Source of the DNA: Chlamydiia bacterium
Lineage (GTDB): Bacteria; Chlamydiota; Chlamydiia; Chlamydiales; Simkaniaceae
Assembly (NCBI GenBank): GCA_022601645.1
Contig: JAJACH010000001.1
Span: 682,001-746,000, forward strand
Direction of reading: 5' to 3'
Length of the DNA stretch: 64,000 nucleotides
The notes beneath the pieces were generated by a model. It searched no databases. It was not told where the DNA came from and worked only from the letters and a program-made list of their open reading frames with translations. Below are positions 43,654 to 51,959 of the stretch, in pieces (position 1 is the stretch's first letter; every line of letters begins with the position of its first letter). Position numbers and translations under genes: made by a program.

Positions 43654-44324
43654 TCATCAATAACAAGCATTGCCGCACCAAGGTACATGCCTGGGAGGAA
43701 GAAAAGCCAGCCAATCATCGTAATTGATAGAAGTAGGCTGAGTATTCCTCCAACAAAAGCCCCCATAAACAAGCGAAAGGAATGACGCTTAATCCAATCG
43801 AGCCGAAAGTGCCGGTCACGCCCAACCATTGAAAGCGCAAGATCCGACCCATCTAAGAGGGCGATATGGGCAATCGCCATATTTGTGATGAAAATCCCAA
43901 GCGGGGGCATAAACCAGATGGACAAAATCGTCACCCCCCCCCACGAAAGGCGAATAAGCAGCGTCTTCCACGTGATGAAAATTGCAGATTGAATTGAACG
44001 CATCACCCCTTCTGATTGTACCGAAATGCGTTTTTCTAAGAAGAATTTCCCAAGCATTCCTTCAAAAGCAATCGCTAAAACAAAAGGAAACACAACAATC
44101 CAAGCCAATAAAACAGCAAACATACCGTAGCCAAACGCTTTGAGCACTCCGAGTATGTGATGAGCATTTGAGCTCGTTGTCGGCCAGGTTTTTACCATCA
44201 CCACAAAAAAAAGTGCAGCGAGTAAAAAGACGGTTAAAAGGGACCAAAGCAGGGGGCCGAACCATAAAAAAGGCCTAGTCACAAACGCTTTAAATCCATC
44301 AAGTGGTGCACGATACCCTTGCAT
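43650..44324 (-). CDS. EI24/CysZ-like integral membrane protein
   Basis: 224 residues from the ATG at 44324 (MQGYRAPLDGFKAF), which has GGAGAG 7 nt upstream; a longer frame begins at 44375 without a ribosome site. About five to six transmembrane helices; the FKAFVTRPFLWFGPLLW entry and long hydrophobic pairs fit the EI24 domain family. Role unknown. Divergent from the next gene, and its 3' end overlaps the pseudophosphatase by 4 nt. Confidence 0.68.
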   Translation of the reverse strand: MQGYRAPLDGFKAFVTRPFLWFGPLLWSLLTVFLLAALFFVVMVKTWPTTSSNAHHILGVLKAFGYGMFAVLLAWIVVFPFVLAIAFEGMLGKFFLEKRISVQSEGVMRSIQSAIFITWKTLLIRLSWGGVTILSIWFMPPLGIFITNMAIAHIALLDGSDLALSMVGRDRHFRLDWIKRHSFRLFMGAFVGGILSLLLSITMIGWLFFLPGMYLGAAMLVIDD

Positions 44325-44388
44325 TAATATCTCTCCATTTTCTACAATCTCCCCTCTTTTTACTTTGTTTTCCATTTAGGAGGAAAGA

Positions 44389-44943
44389 ATGAAAAAGCTA
44401 ATCATAGCTCTGATTGCACTCTCAACGGTTGGGTTTGCAAACTATTATCACTTGCCGGTGCAATGCCACCAGGCCATTTCGTGTGCAGTGGACGGGTCTT
44501 CAGTTTTTCTTGAAGACGGGTCTGAATGGACAGTTTACCCCGACGATCGCTACATCGTGATGCATTGGGACCAGCAAGATATGCTTAATATCTCGCTTAA
44601 CAGCTCGTTTTTTCCAGCTTCGGAATTCTATATATCGAATCCAAGGACAGGGGAATATATCCGTGTTGACATGAAACTCGGACCATTTTACGACAACCTC
44701 TATACCAAGCGTGTTGTTGGTATTGACTACCTTTACGGAGAAGTATGTATCGAAGACGGATCAGGCTACCAAACATGGTGGGTTGTTGAGTCTAGCGACA
44801 TTCCTCTTCTTAGACAATGGAATGTAAACGATGGCATCATCGTCGGGTCAAATGACAACTGGTACTCTGGCTTCTTCTCAAGCTGCGATGCCATCTTACA
44901 CGTTGTTGAACACGACATAACCGTTAGAGCAAGGGAGCATTAA
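44389..44943 (+). CDS. Secreted hypothetical protein, 184 aa
   Basis: Strong AGGAGG before the ATG. Clear signal peptide (MKKLIIALIALSTVGFA). The mature part is rich in beta-prone, acidic and aromatic residues with repeated motif-like segments GSSVFLEDGSEWTVYPDD (about 37-54) and GEVCIEDGSGYQTWWVVESSD (about 116-136), suggesting two copies of a small beta fold. Three or four Cys could form disulfides. No known family recognised. The following Inc-like gene starts 1 nt after its stop. Confidence 0.68.
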   Translation: MKKLIIALIALSTVGFANYYHLPVQCHQAISCAVDGSSVFLEDGSEWTVYPDDRYIVMHWDQQDMLNISLNSSFFPASEFYISNPRTGEYIRVDMKLGPFYDNLYTKRVVGIDYLYGEVCIEDGSGYQTWWVVESSDIPLLRQWNVNDGIIVGSNDNWYSGFFSSCDAILHVVEHDITVRAREH

Positions 44944-44944
44944 T

Positions 44945-45697
44945 ATGGCAACTGTATTACCACCAGGAGTCAGGCCACCTGCTCCCCCTCCAGCACCAAA
45001 CGCTCCAGCAACAGACGCTTGGGCTTCAGGTGCCGTAAAAGTCGTCGGAGCCGTCGCTCTTGTCTTTGCCGGAATTGCGCTTTCTAGCGTCACATCTTTA
45101 GGAGCAATCCTCGTAACGATCTTAGGTGTTGGGGTTGGCGCCTCAGCGCTCTCTTGCTGTAGCTCACCCGCAGCTCCAGCCCATGGGGGAAGCCATGTCG
45201 GCTTCTTTAGATCTTTACCTAGTGTGTTCTCATCGTTTGCTCCGCCACACACTGCCACACTAGGTTCAAGAGGCGCGACAGTAATGCGACCATCGGCACC
45301 ACCCCCTGCTCCAGTCCGTCATAGACATGCAGGCGGGGTTAGTGCAGGCCTACAGCCAACGCTTAGCTCTGCTCACACAGCCCGCCACAGCCGCCCTGGC
45401 GCAAGGCTTTCGCCAAGGACAAACTATGGACCACCCAGACCCCTACCTGGACCACCCAGACCCCTACCTGGACCCCCTAGACCTGCACCCAGACTGTCTC
45501 CCCGAGGTGTGCAAGGTCCTCATGCGCCGCCAAGATCAAGAAATTTTCCACCACCTCCATCCAATCAATGGTCAGGTGGCCCTCAAGCCTTACGAGGGCG
45601 GGTCAGACAACCACTTCCAAGCAGCAGCGCATGGAGCAGTGGTCCTCCAACCTTCGGTATCGGACGCGGTAGTAGGCATCAACGCCCAGCTAGATGA
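44945..45697 (+). CDS. Inc-like bilobed membrane protein with Pro/Arg-rich tail
   Basis: 250 residues. Residues 28-72 (SGAVKVVGAVALVFAGIALSSVT, then LGAILVTILGVGVGASALSCCS) are two hydrophobic helices joined by a short turn, the bilobed hallmark of chlamydial inclusion-membrane proteins. The preceding N-terminus is Pro-rich and short, as in type III-secreted Incs. The remaining 175 residues are Pro/Arg/Gly/Ser-rich and contain GPPRPLP repeats with PxxP motifs that could bind host SH3 domains. Translationally close to the secreted protein upstream. Inc identity is by architecture only. Confidence 0.65.
   Translation: MATVLPPGVRPPAPPPAPNAPATDAWASGAVKVVGAVALVFAGIALSSVTSLGAILVTILGVGVGASALSCCSSPAAPAHGGSHVGFFRSLPSVFSSFAPPHTATLGSRGATVMRPSAPPPAPVRHRHAGGVSAGLQPTLSSAHTARHSRPGARLSPRTNYGPPRPLPGPPRPLPGPPRPAPRLSPRGVQGPHAPPRSRNFPPPPSNQWSGGPQALRGRVRQPLPSSSAWSSGPPTFGIGRGSRHQRPAR
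45428..45490 (+). repeat. 21-bp tandem repeat encoding GPPRPLP
   Basis: Two perfect copies of a 21-nt unit (45428-45448 and 45449-45469) are followed by a diverged third (45470-45490). The period is a multiple of three, so the array adds or removes seven-residue GPPRPLP blocks in frame. Perfect identity suggests recent expansion. It lies in the Pro-rich tail of the Inc-like protein. Confidence 0.9.
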
Positions 45698-45714
45698 TGA
45701 TCGTCATCTTTCCA

Positions 45715-45746
45715 AAGCTGCAAGCGTTTTTAGACACTTGCAGCTT
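45715..45746. repeat. Inverted repeat between the Inc-like and lipase genes
   Basis: AAGCTGCAAG (45715-45724) and CTTGCAGCTT (45737-45746) form a perfect 10-bp stem with a 12-nt loop, 18 nt after the Inc-like gene. No T-tract follows on either strand, so it is not a standard intrinsic terminator; it could be an mRNA-end stabiliser, a factor-dependent terminator or an operator near the lipase promoter (TATACT 45764-45769). Confidence 0.8.
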
Positions 45747-45775
45747 GAAAAAGGGGTGTGGTGTATACTAAAAGT

Positions 45776-46807
45776 ATGGCAGAGAAACATACAATTACAG
45801 CCGCCGCCCTAAAAGGGTGGGAGGTGTTCCTTTCATGGCTCTTTAAGTACCCGTCAAGGTGTTTTGCGCTTAAAGACCCCTCTGACTTAGAAACCTACGT
45901 GCATGATACAGAAATCCTAAGAAGCCTTGCCGAAAATCACTCCCGTTTTTCTCCGATCGACCCTATCCTTTGTAAGGTCACAAAAGATAATGCACACATT
46001 GAGATCATTCGCGAGGTGCTTTTAAACCTTACAGAAGACATACCCGATGAAGCAGTTTGTGAGGTGCTTGCAAAAGGACTCGCCTACCGAGGATTGCACG
46101 AAGGCATGGAATTTACCATTTTTGGAAAGAGTTACGTAGTTGATAAGGTATTTAACCTTTGGAACCAGATGGCGGCCTACGGCCTTACTTCAGACAGCGG
46201 CGAACCCCTTCTCTTGTTCAGAGGAACAGATGCCTCACTTATGTCAGAAGGTGGTCGCGCAAGCATGATTAGCGACTTAGACCCCAAAGGCCCTGGGCGA
46301 AGCCTTTTCTATTATGCCAAAAGCGGCCTTCGGGACTGGCTCACAAAATGCGCTAAACGAGGTGAAAAAGCACGCCTTGTTGGCCACAGCTTAGGTGGCG
46401 TTTTTGTCGCGTACACGCTCATCTCAGAATCACCTCTTGTAAACCGAGATAAATACTCCTACGCATTCAACCACCCCGGTATTCCAAAAGATCTTCTTGA
46501 AGAGTGGAATGCAATCCCAGATGAACAAAAACCCGCCTTTGAAGGTATTGTCGCAAGAGGCGATGTGGTCTCAAAATTTGGCCACCTTTTTGGACGAAAT
46601 ATTGAAGTTTCTTTTGAAGAACCCTTAAACCCCCTAACAGCCCATGAGAGACTTTTGTATGCAGCGCCCGTTTGCTACATGCATGAAATTGACGTCGAGA
46701 CTGAAAACAACTCAGAATCAAGAACCTACTACTCGAAACTTCAAAAACAAACTTCACTTATCATCTATCAGATGGGTTTAAAACATCTTTTTCCTACGCA
46801 ACATTAG
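45776..46807 (+). CDS. Class 3-like lipase/esterase
   Basis: 343 residues from the ATG at 45776, 6 nt after a -10-like TATACT; an in-frame GTG is 18 nt upstream. Lipase class 3 features: PLLLFRGTDASL (oxyanion strand, about 144-155), nucleophile Ser205 in VGHSLGGVFVAY, Asp263 in VARGDVVSKFG and His290 in AHERLLYAAP. No signal peptide. The N-terminal 100 residues are helical and unrecognised. It could act on host or inclusion lipids, or be a cytosolic lipase; context with an Inc-like gene favours an effector. Confidence 0.8.
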   Translation: MAEKHTITAAALKGWEVFLSWLFKYPSRCFALKDPSDLETYVHDTEILRSLAENHSRFSPIDPILCKVTKDNAHIEIIREVLLNLTEDIPDEAVCEVLAKGLAYRGLHEGMEFTIFGKSYVVDKVFNLWNQMAAYGLTSDSGEPLLLFRGTDASLMSEGGRASMISDLDPKGPGRSLFYYAKSGLRDWLTKCAKRGEKARLVGHSLGGVFVAYTLISESPLVNRDKYSYAFNHPGIPKDLLEEWNAIPDEQKPAFEGIVARGDVVSKFGHLFGRNIEVSFEEPLNPLTAHERLLYAAPVCYMHEIDVETENNSESRTYYSKLQKQTSLIIYQMGLKHLFPTQH

Positions 46808-46830
46808 ACAGATTGTGTAAAATTTCAGGC

Positions 46831-47109
46831 ATGATAGAAATGCCACAATCCACAGAGATTCATCAAAATCAAGAGCAGCCAGAGCTAGTGCTTTACTACT
46901 TTCAGGCGTGCCCTTTTTGCTTTCGCGTTTTAGAGGTTTTAAAATCCCTCAACCTCAACGTTGAAATGCGTGACACACGCGAAAATCCCGAATACCGACA
47001 ATTTCTCCAAGATAACGTGGGGAAAACGCAAGTGCCTTGTCTATTCGTTGACGGGAAGCCGATGCATGAGTCGATGGATATTATTCGCTACCTGAAGTCC
47101 ATTTCATAA
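46831..47109 (+). CDS. Glutaredoxin-like protein
   Basis: 92 residues from the ATG at 46831. Thioredoxin fold: LVLYYFQACPFCFRVLEVL with the active-site C27-P-F-C30, cis-Pro loop KTQVPCLFVDGKPM, and C-terminal SMDIIRYLKSI as in glutaredoxin/GST-N domains. CPFC is a variant of the common CPYC. Reduces disulfides or glutathionylated proteins. Convergent with the YheT-like gene, overlapping it by 29 nt. Confidence 0.87.
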   Translation: MIEMPQSTEIHQNQEQPELVLYYFQACPFCFRVLEVLKSLNLNVEMRDTRENPEYRQFLQDNVGKTQVPCLFVDGKPMHESMDIIRYLKSIS

Positions 47110-48052
47110 GGATGTAATCCATCCAGTGAAATCCGCCCTGATGAAGTAAGCTACCGAGGAAGCCCATGTGTCCGCCATTTTTGGTGCCATAGACTTCAAC
47201 CGCTTCAGGAAGCTCGCTATCTAACACATCGCGAGAGTCCACGATTGGATCATCCTCCGCAAAGAGAATTTTCGTCGGCACCATGATGTAGGGAATCATC
47301 TGCCCGGAAGAACACTTCGTGTAGTAGTCAACCGCACTTTTAAACCCACTTTCACGAGCAATGTAGAGTTCATCAAACTCGTAAAATGTCACATCTTCCG
47401 GCAAGTCTAAAGGTGGAAGATCCGTAAACCGCTTATGGCGATCGACGATGCCAGCCCGAAGAGCTTTAAGGAAGTAATTCCGATAGAACCGATTCACCTT
47501 CGTATCAAGCCTTAAGACCGTTTTATGAAGATTGATCGGTGGACACACCGCAATAACCTGCTTTAGTAAAGAGCAGCCATGGACATTGAGCTCACCTGCA
47601 AGCTTAAGAACGACATTGCCCCCAAGAGAAAAGCCAATGAGCGAGATCTCAGAATGTGGATCCTGCTCTTTAAAATACTTAATTACTTGATAAACATCGT
47701 CTGAGCGGCCTGAATGATACACCTGCTTAGCATGCCCTCTACCAGAACCACAACCACGCATGTTCATCCGCACGGCCCGGATCCCCGCCTTTGTGAGCTT
47801 GCGCGTCATCCTCAGCAAGTAGCCAGACTCGTGAGAGCCACATAAGCCATGAAGCATAATCACCGTCTGATCAAACGGCGTCCACTTTAGAGGCGTTGAA
47901 ACCTCACAAGCAATCTTGTCCCCATCAGGAAGCTCTACAAGCTCTGTCTTAGCCTGCGGCGTCCGCTCAAAGCAAAACAGCGTACCAAAAATCGTCTGAC
48001 CATGTGCCCCTCGAATGAGAGGAAAAGGTGTAAAATCGAACATTTTTCCCAT
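47081..48052 (-). CDS. YheT-like alpha/beta hydrolase
   Basis: 323 residues. Order of motifs follows the YheT/ABHD1-3 family: HGQTIFGTLF near the N-terminus, VIMLHGLCGSHESGYLLRMTRKL (oxyanion), MNMRGCGSGRGHAKQVYHSGRSDDV, nucleophile Ser142 in IGFSLGGNVVLK, Asp in FAEDDPIVD and His in KNGGHMGFLG. Family members are carboxylesterases/phospholipases of loosely known substrate. Cytosolic; no signal peptide. Confidence 0.9.
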   Translation of the reverse strand: MGKMFDFTPFPLIRGAHGQTIFGTLFCFERTPQAKTELVELPDGDKIACEVSTPLKWTPFDQTVIMLHGLCGSHESGYLLRMTRKLTKAGIRAVRMNMRGCGSGRGHAKQVYHSGRSDDVYQVIKYFKEQDPHSEISLIGFSLGGNVVLKLAGELNVHGCSLLKQVIAVCPPINLHKTVLRLDTKVNRFYRNYFLKALRAGIVDRHKRFTDLPPLDLPEDVTFYEFDELYIARESGFKSAVDYYTKCSSGQMIPYIMVPTKILFAEDDPIVDSRDVLDSELPEAVEVYGTKNGGHMGFLGSLLHQGGFHWMDYILMKWTSGSE

Positions 48053-48104
48053 AAATAGAATTACCCACTACTTATTAACTATTTATACTACAAAAGGGAT
48101 TTTT

Positions 48105-48587
48105 TTATAAAGAAAAGGCGTAAAAAAGCACAAGACACTCTGTTCCAGGGTTCTTATTGCTAAAGCTGCCATTGGAAAGATGGTAGAATTGGGCACCAAT
48201 CCGCGAACCCGTCCAAAACGCATAAGAAAGTTCCACACTCGAGCGATATTCCAGAGGATACCCCAAATCCTTCCCTTGACCTTTCGTATAAATCCCAGGA
48301 GAAAAGGTTGGTGTGAAGTAGAAATTGAAGGGCAAAGCACAATCAAAAGCAATGCCGGCATAAGTATAGGTCGACCCTTGAAAAGAGACCATCTCCCCAA
48401 TAAGCGGCCTAATCGTCACGATACTGCGCTGATAAATCTGCAGCGCCCCACGATACTCAAGTTGAGCAAGCCCCCACTTCTCTCCTCGCACAATATTAAA
48501 TACGCCGCCACCAAGCATTAAGAGCGGGGGCAATTTCGCAGCAAAAAGAGAGCTACAACACAAAAGGATCAAGAGGCATTTCTTCAT
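48105..48587 (-). CDS. pagL: PagL-like lipid A 3-O-deacylase
   Basis: 160 residues with a signal peptide (MKKCLLILLCCSSLFA). The C-terminal strands match PagL: H136-L-S138-NGSFSNKNPGTE150 then a final aromatic strand FYAFSL. The H-x-S pair followed by Glu 12 residues later is the spacing of the Pseudomonas catalytic triad H126/S128/E140, and Asn139 corresponds to the conserved Asn. Predicted eight-stranded outer-membrane barrel that removes the 3-O acyl chain of lipid A and so lowers its detection by host receptors. The assignment is by motif. Confidence 0.8.
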   Translation of the reverse strand: MKKCLLILLCCSSLFAAKLPPLLMLGGGVFNIVRGEKWGLAQLEYRGALQIYQRSIVTIRPLIGEMVSFQGSTYTYAGIAFDCALPFNFYFTPTFSPGIYTKGQGKDLGYPLEYRSSVELSYAFWTGSRIGAQFYHLSNGSFSNKNPGTECLVLFYAFSL

Positions 48588-48613
48588 GGTAGCTTAAATC
48601 CTACCACGCTCGA

Positions 48614-49654
48614 CTATTTTCTCGCACCACGTCTGATCAATCCAGCGCGAAGACCAGCCAATTCACCACTTCTATCACAGGCTTTAGGGCGACAGATTTG
48701 CACATAAGTCATTGCCTCTGCAGGTTCAAGATCAAAAAGCCACATTACAAAACCAGCTGTCACAAGAGCACTGCGATTCTCTCCATTCAGACAGAAGACA
48801 AGCACACGTTTATCCTCAAGCATTGAATTCGCCATCCTATGAAACAAGTCTACAACTGGAATATGCTCCTCTAAATCACTAAAGCTCCCGCTACCCATCA
48901 TAGGAATATCTATCGATGCAACTCCACTCGTAGCACTCCCCAACCTAGCGTCAACACTGTCTAAGTCAGCAGTTTTAACAATTAGTTTCATATTGAAGGT
49001 ACCTTGATCTCTTCTTAAGGGTACATTCCCCATCAATAAATACGGTAATATCGCACTATATCTTTCATTTCCAGTAGGGGGAACAGATTGAACCACCGAC
49101 CTCACCCTTCCAACAATGTCCGGACCCAAGTGCCCTAATAATGCACTCCGAACCCCGTCGTCTGGAAGGGGAACACGATCAGTCAGCACTGGATCTAGAG
49201 TAAAAGCTGGAGGTGGAGCAGCTGTAGTTGGTGCAACCAATGGAGAAAAATCGGGTGGTGGTGGTGGGGTTGGTGTCGGCGCAACCAATGGAGAAAACTC
49301 TAAAGCTGAAGCTGGAGCAGGAGCTGGAGGGGTAGGAGGATCAACCACTGCAGCATGAACCACTGCAGCGTGAACCGCTGCAGCCCGCACTGCCATGTCT
49401 TCTGCTGCCCCCGAACTAGAATGCATTCGAGATGTGTACTGCTCTCTTCGATGTAACCACATAAGGTTTCTGGTGGGTGTAAGGGATTCACGCTCGGGTG
49501 ATGGGAGTAAAGGTACTGTACCGCTACTCGCCCAAGAGCTAGAGCGCGCAAGGTTAAGGGTTGCTAACACCGGATGTGCTGCCATTTCATCAATCGGAGG
49601 GGAGGCTGAAGGCAGAACGAGAGACCCTCCCAATAAGTCTACAGTTAAAGCCAT
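48614..49654 (-). CDS. Dual-specificity-phosphatase-like protein with Ala/Pro-rich region
   Basis: 346 residues; AGGAG 6 nt before the ATG. Residues 75-170 are low-complexity Ala/Val/Pro repeats, including two copies of FSPLVAP. Residues about 205-340 form a DSP domain: AILPYLLMGN, then IDIPMMGSGSF, then VLVFC288-LNGENR294-SALVTAGFVMWLF, and EAMTYVQICRP. The C-x5-R-S P-loop is intact but the usual preceding His is Phe. Probably a soluble phosphatase effector; its intact Cys contrasts with the Ser in the DSP-like protein encoded about 5 kb away. Confidence 0.75.
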   Translation of the reverse strand: MALTVDLLGGSLVLPSASPPIDEMAAHPVLATLNLARSSSWASSGTVPLLPSPERESLTPTRNLMWLHRREQYTSRMHSSSGAAEDMAVRAAAVHAAVVHAAVVDPPTPPAPAPASALEFSPLVAPTPTPPPPPDFSPLVAPTTAAPPPAFTLDPVLTDRVPLPDDGVRSALLGHLGPDIVGRVRSVVQSVPPTGNERYSAILPYLLMGNVPLRRDQGTFNMKLIVKTADLDSVDARLGSATSGVASIDIPMMGSGSFSDLEEHIPVVDLFHRMANSMLEDKRVLVFCLNGENRSALVTAGFVMWLFDLEPAEAMTYVQICRPKACDRSGELAGLRAGLIRRGARK

Positions 49655-49716
49655 ATTTTTCTCCTGTAAAAATTAAGGTTGTGTTAACATTGTTGTAAAC
49701 AAATTTATTTAAGGCA

Positions 49717-50517
49717 ATGAAAAACACTTTATTTTTTCGACTTCAAGCATCCTATCCCGAGAGTTCAAAAAACACACTAAAAAAATGGGTCGTTCAAAAA
49801 CGCGTCTTGGTGAATGGTAAAGCCGAAACGCGCCCACACCGCATTCTCGAAGAGAAAGACGTGGTTGAACTTGATGGCAAAAAAACCACCATAAAAGGGT
49901 GTCGCGTCTTCTTTCAAGACGAAGATCTGATTGTCATCCACAAGCCAAGAGGTCTTTTGAGTGTGGCACAAGATGTAGAGCTTGATATCTCTCTACATCG
50001 AATTTTAAAGGAAAAACTTTCCCCCTCCCGCGTTTACCCTGTTCATCGATTAGATCGAGCAACAAGTGGTGTGCTAGTTTTTGCACTCAGTGAAACAGCA
50101 AGAGATCATTTGAAAGCGCAGTTTGAGGAGCACTCTATCCACCGCGAATATATGGCCTGGGTAACTGGTTGCCCCGAGAAGCATGAAGGCACATGGACTC
50201 ATAAGCTCTCTGAAGCGAAGGACCATACAGTCTTTTCTTCAAACAAAGGGAAAGAGGCAATCACCCACTATAAAGTGCTCAAAGAGGGTGAAATCTCCCT
50301 CTTGAGGCTCACCCTAGAAACTGGACGCAAAAATCAACTGAGGGTACAATGTATGGAGGCGGGTCATCCCATTGTCGGTGATCGAAAGTACGGATCCAAG
50401 GACAATCGCTTTAAACGCTTAGCTCTCCACGCCAAAAGACTAGAATTTACCCACCCGATCTCGGGTCAAAGGATGAGGTTTGTTGATGAAAAGGCTGTAT
50501 CGATGCCGCTGGGATAA
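49717..50517 (+). CDS. RluA-family pseudouridine synthase
   Basis: 266 residues: an S4-like RNA-binding N-terminus (about 10-60, SKNTLKKWVVQKRVLVNGK) and the catalytic domain with DLIVIHKPRGLLS, YPVHRLDRATSG (catalytic Asp113), TGRKNQLRVQCMEAGHPIVGDRKYG and RLALHAKRLEF. Modifies rRNA or tRNA uridines; which one cannot be read. Overlaps the PspC gene by 32 nt. Confidence 0.92.
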   Translation: MKNTLFFRLQASYPESSKNTLKKWVVQKRVLVNGKAETRPHRILEEKDVVELDGKKTTIKGCRVFFQDEDLIVIHKPRGLLSVAQDVELDISLHRILKEKLSPSRVYPVHRLDRATSGVLVFALSETARDHLKAQFEEHSIHREYMAWVTGCPEKHEGTWTHKLSEAKDHTVFSSNKGKEAITHYKVLKEGEISLLRLTLETGRKNQLRVQCMEAGHPIVGDRKYGSKDNRFKRLALHAKRLEFTHPISGQRMRFVDEKAVSMPLG

Positions 50518-50884
50518 GAAACTCGCTGGCGTTTGCGGTGGTCTTGGCCACTATTTTAACATCGATCCCAATATCATCCGCTTAGTCTATGTCTTTGTAG
50601 GCTGTGTTACAGGATTCCTCCCCCTTATTATTCTTTATTTGATCGGCATGGTCGTCATGCCAGACGGCCCCAAAGCCTATATTAAAGGAAATTATAAACA
50701 ACTCTACCGCACCCCCAGAGATCGTAAACTCTCAGGTTTTTGCGGAGGCCTTGCAGAGTACTTAAGAATCGACTCCACCATCATAAGAATTGCTTACATT
50801 GTTTTACTCTTTTTAACGGTTGGCTTTCCTTTAATTATCACCTATCTCGTTGGTAGTTCGATAGTTCCGATGAAGCCGAATTAG
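50486..50884 (+). CDS. Tandem PspC-domain membrane protein
   Basis: 132 residues from the ATG at 50486 with GAGGT at 7 nt. Two PspC domains in tandem: KRLYRCRWDKKLAGVCGGLGHYFNIDPNIIRLVY, then a helix pair, then KQLYRTPRDRKLSGFCGGLAEYLRIDSTIIRIAY and a second pair. PspC proteins act in envelope-stress sensing. No PspA or PspB is nearby. Coupled to rluA-type gene. Confidence 0.87.
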   Translation: MKRLYRCRWDKKLAGVCGGLGHYFNIDPNIIRLVYVFVGCVTGFLPLIILYLIGMVVMPDGPKAYIKGNYKQLYRTPRDRKLSGFCGGLAEYLRIDSTIIRIAYIVLLFLTVGFPLIITYLVGSSIVPMKPN

Positions 50885-50885
50885 A

Positions 50886-50914
50886 TTGAATTGAACAGGT
50901 TCATTCTCTATACT
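50886..50914 (+). promoter_or_regulatory. Promoter of the RDD-family gene
   Basis: TTGAAT (50886-50891), 17 nt, TATACT (50909-50914). The ATG at 50922 follows after 7 nt, so the transcript likely starts at or next to it, without room for a Shine-Dalgarno. Confidence 0.5.
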
Positions 50915-50921
50915 CACGAGT

Positions 50922-51956
50922 ATGGATTTCGAGAAATATTCGCTTTTAAAGCCAAGACCATTTTTGAGAGCCTTTGCTAGGCTATTTGACTATGTATTCT
51001 TTTACATTGTGATGAGTTTCGCCTTTTTCGTCTCGCCGGTCATCGTGCCAGACGTACTCCACCTCTGCTTTGGGCTATTACTGCCCATGCTTTGGGTGCC
51101 CGTTGAAGCTCTCATGCTCTCACTGTTTGGTACAACACCTGGAAAAGCGCTCCTTGGAATCCACATCCGCGATAAAGAGCAAAATAAGCCAACGTTTGGT
51201 ATCGCCATCAAGCGTGCACAAACCGTCTGTTTACGTGGACTCGCCCTTGGCATCCCCTTTATTAATATTGCATGCGCCTACTTTGCCTACCGCGACATTA
51301 AGAATAAGGGTGCCGTGTGGGATAAAGAGCTCGACGTCTATATCGCAAACCGCCTCGGCAAAAAGTTCGTTGCCTCAGCGATAGCGCTTGGCATCGTCAG
51401 CTCACCATTTTTGATGGAAGAATTCCGCGATTACATCTTCGACTCAGGACGCCCTCTCTTTAAAGACATGGTCATCGACGGCGACCTCGCTTCTTTAACC
51501 GATGTGAAGTGGAAAGGCTTTAAAGATCCAAAAGGTGGATTCACCATCGAATTTCCTGAAAAGCCTAAAGAAGACAATTCAGAGCTTGCAGTCCCAAATT
51601 CAAGCCTGCCTCTCACTGAAGTTAAGTGCTCTCCCAATAAAGACATCCACTACTCAGTGATGTACACCACATTGCCAAGCAAGTGGCTCCGTTACAGCCC
51701 ATCGCTTGTTCTCAAAGGTTCCTTAAAATACATTAGCAAACACATGAAAACGCGCATCGTCGAGAAGAGCGTCAAGAAGTTCAAAAATCGCCCTGCGCTT
51801 GACTATGTGTTTTTTGATGGGAAGCTAGAGATTGCTGGGAAATTGATCTTAATTGGAGATACGCTTTACAAAGTTGAGGTGAAATATCCTTATGCGGAAA
51901 GAGCGAATATTAAGGAGAGCCTAGATAAGTTTCTCTCCTCCTTTAACCCCAAATAG
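50922..51956 (+). CDS. RDD-family membrane protein with C-terminal soluble domain
   Basis: 344 residues. The RDD domain is at 10-150 (RAFARLFDYVFFYIVMSF, then TTPGKALLGIHIRDK, then YFAYRDIKNKGAVWDK), with about four helices. Beyond residue 190 a soluble alpha/beta domain of about 150 residues (GFTIEFPEKPKED, HYSVMYTTLPSKW, DTLYKVEVKYP) resembles conserved secreted domains of unknown function. Transport role for RDD proteins is suspected but not shown. Likely inner membrane. Confidence 0.8.
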   Translation: MDFEKYSLLKPRPFLRAFARLFDYVFFYIVMSFAFFVSPVIVPDVLHLCFGLLLPMLWVPVEALMLSLFGTTPGKALLGIHIRDKEQNKPTFGIAIKRAQTVCLRGLALGIPFINIACAYFAYRDIKNKGAVWDKELDVYIANRLGKKFVASAIALGIVSSPFLMEEFRDYIFDSGRPLFKDMVIDGDLASLTDVKWKGFKDPKGGFTIEFPEKPKEDNSELAVPNSSLPLTEVKCSPNKDIHYSVMYTTLPSKWLRYSPSLVLKGSLKYISKHMKTRIVEKSVKKFKNRPALDYVFFDGKLEIAGKLILIGDTLYKVEVKYPYAERANIKESLDKFLSSFNPK

Positions 51957-51959
51957 TCT

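Noticed and set aside
45327-45812. 161-codon plus-strand frame inside the Inc-like gene
   Set aside because: Different frame of the same GC-rich, repeat-containing region; no ribosome site and the Inc-like frame has the hydrophobic domain and a better start.
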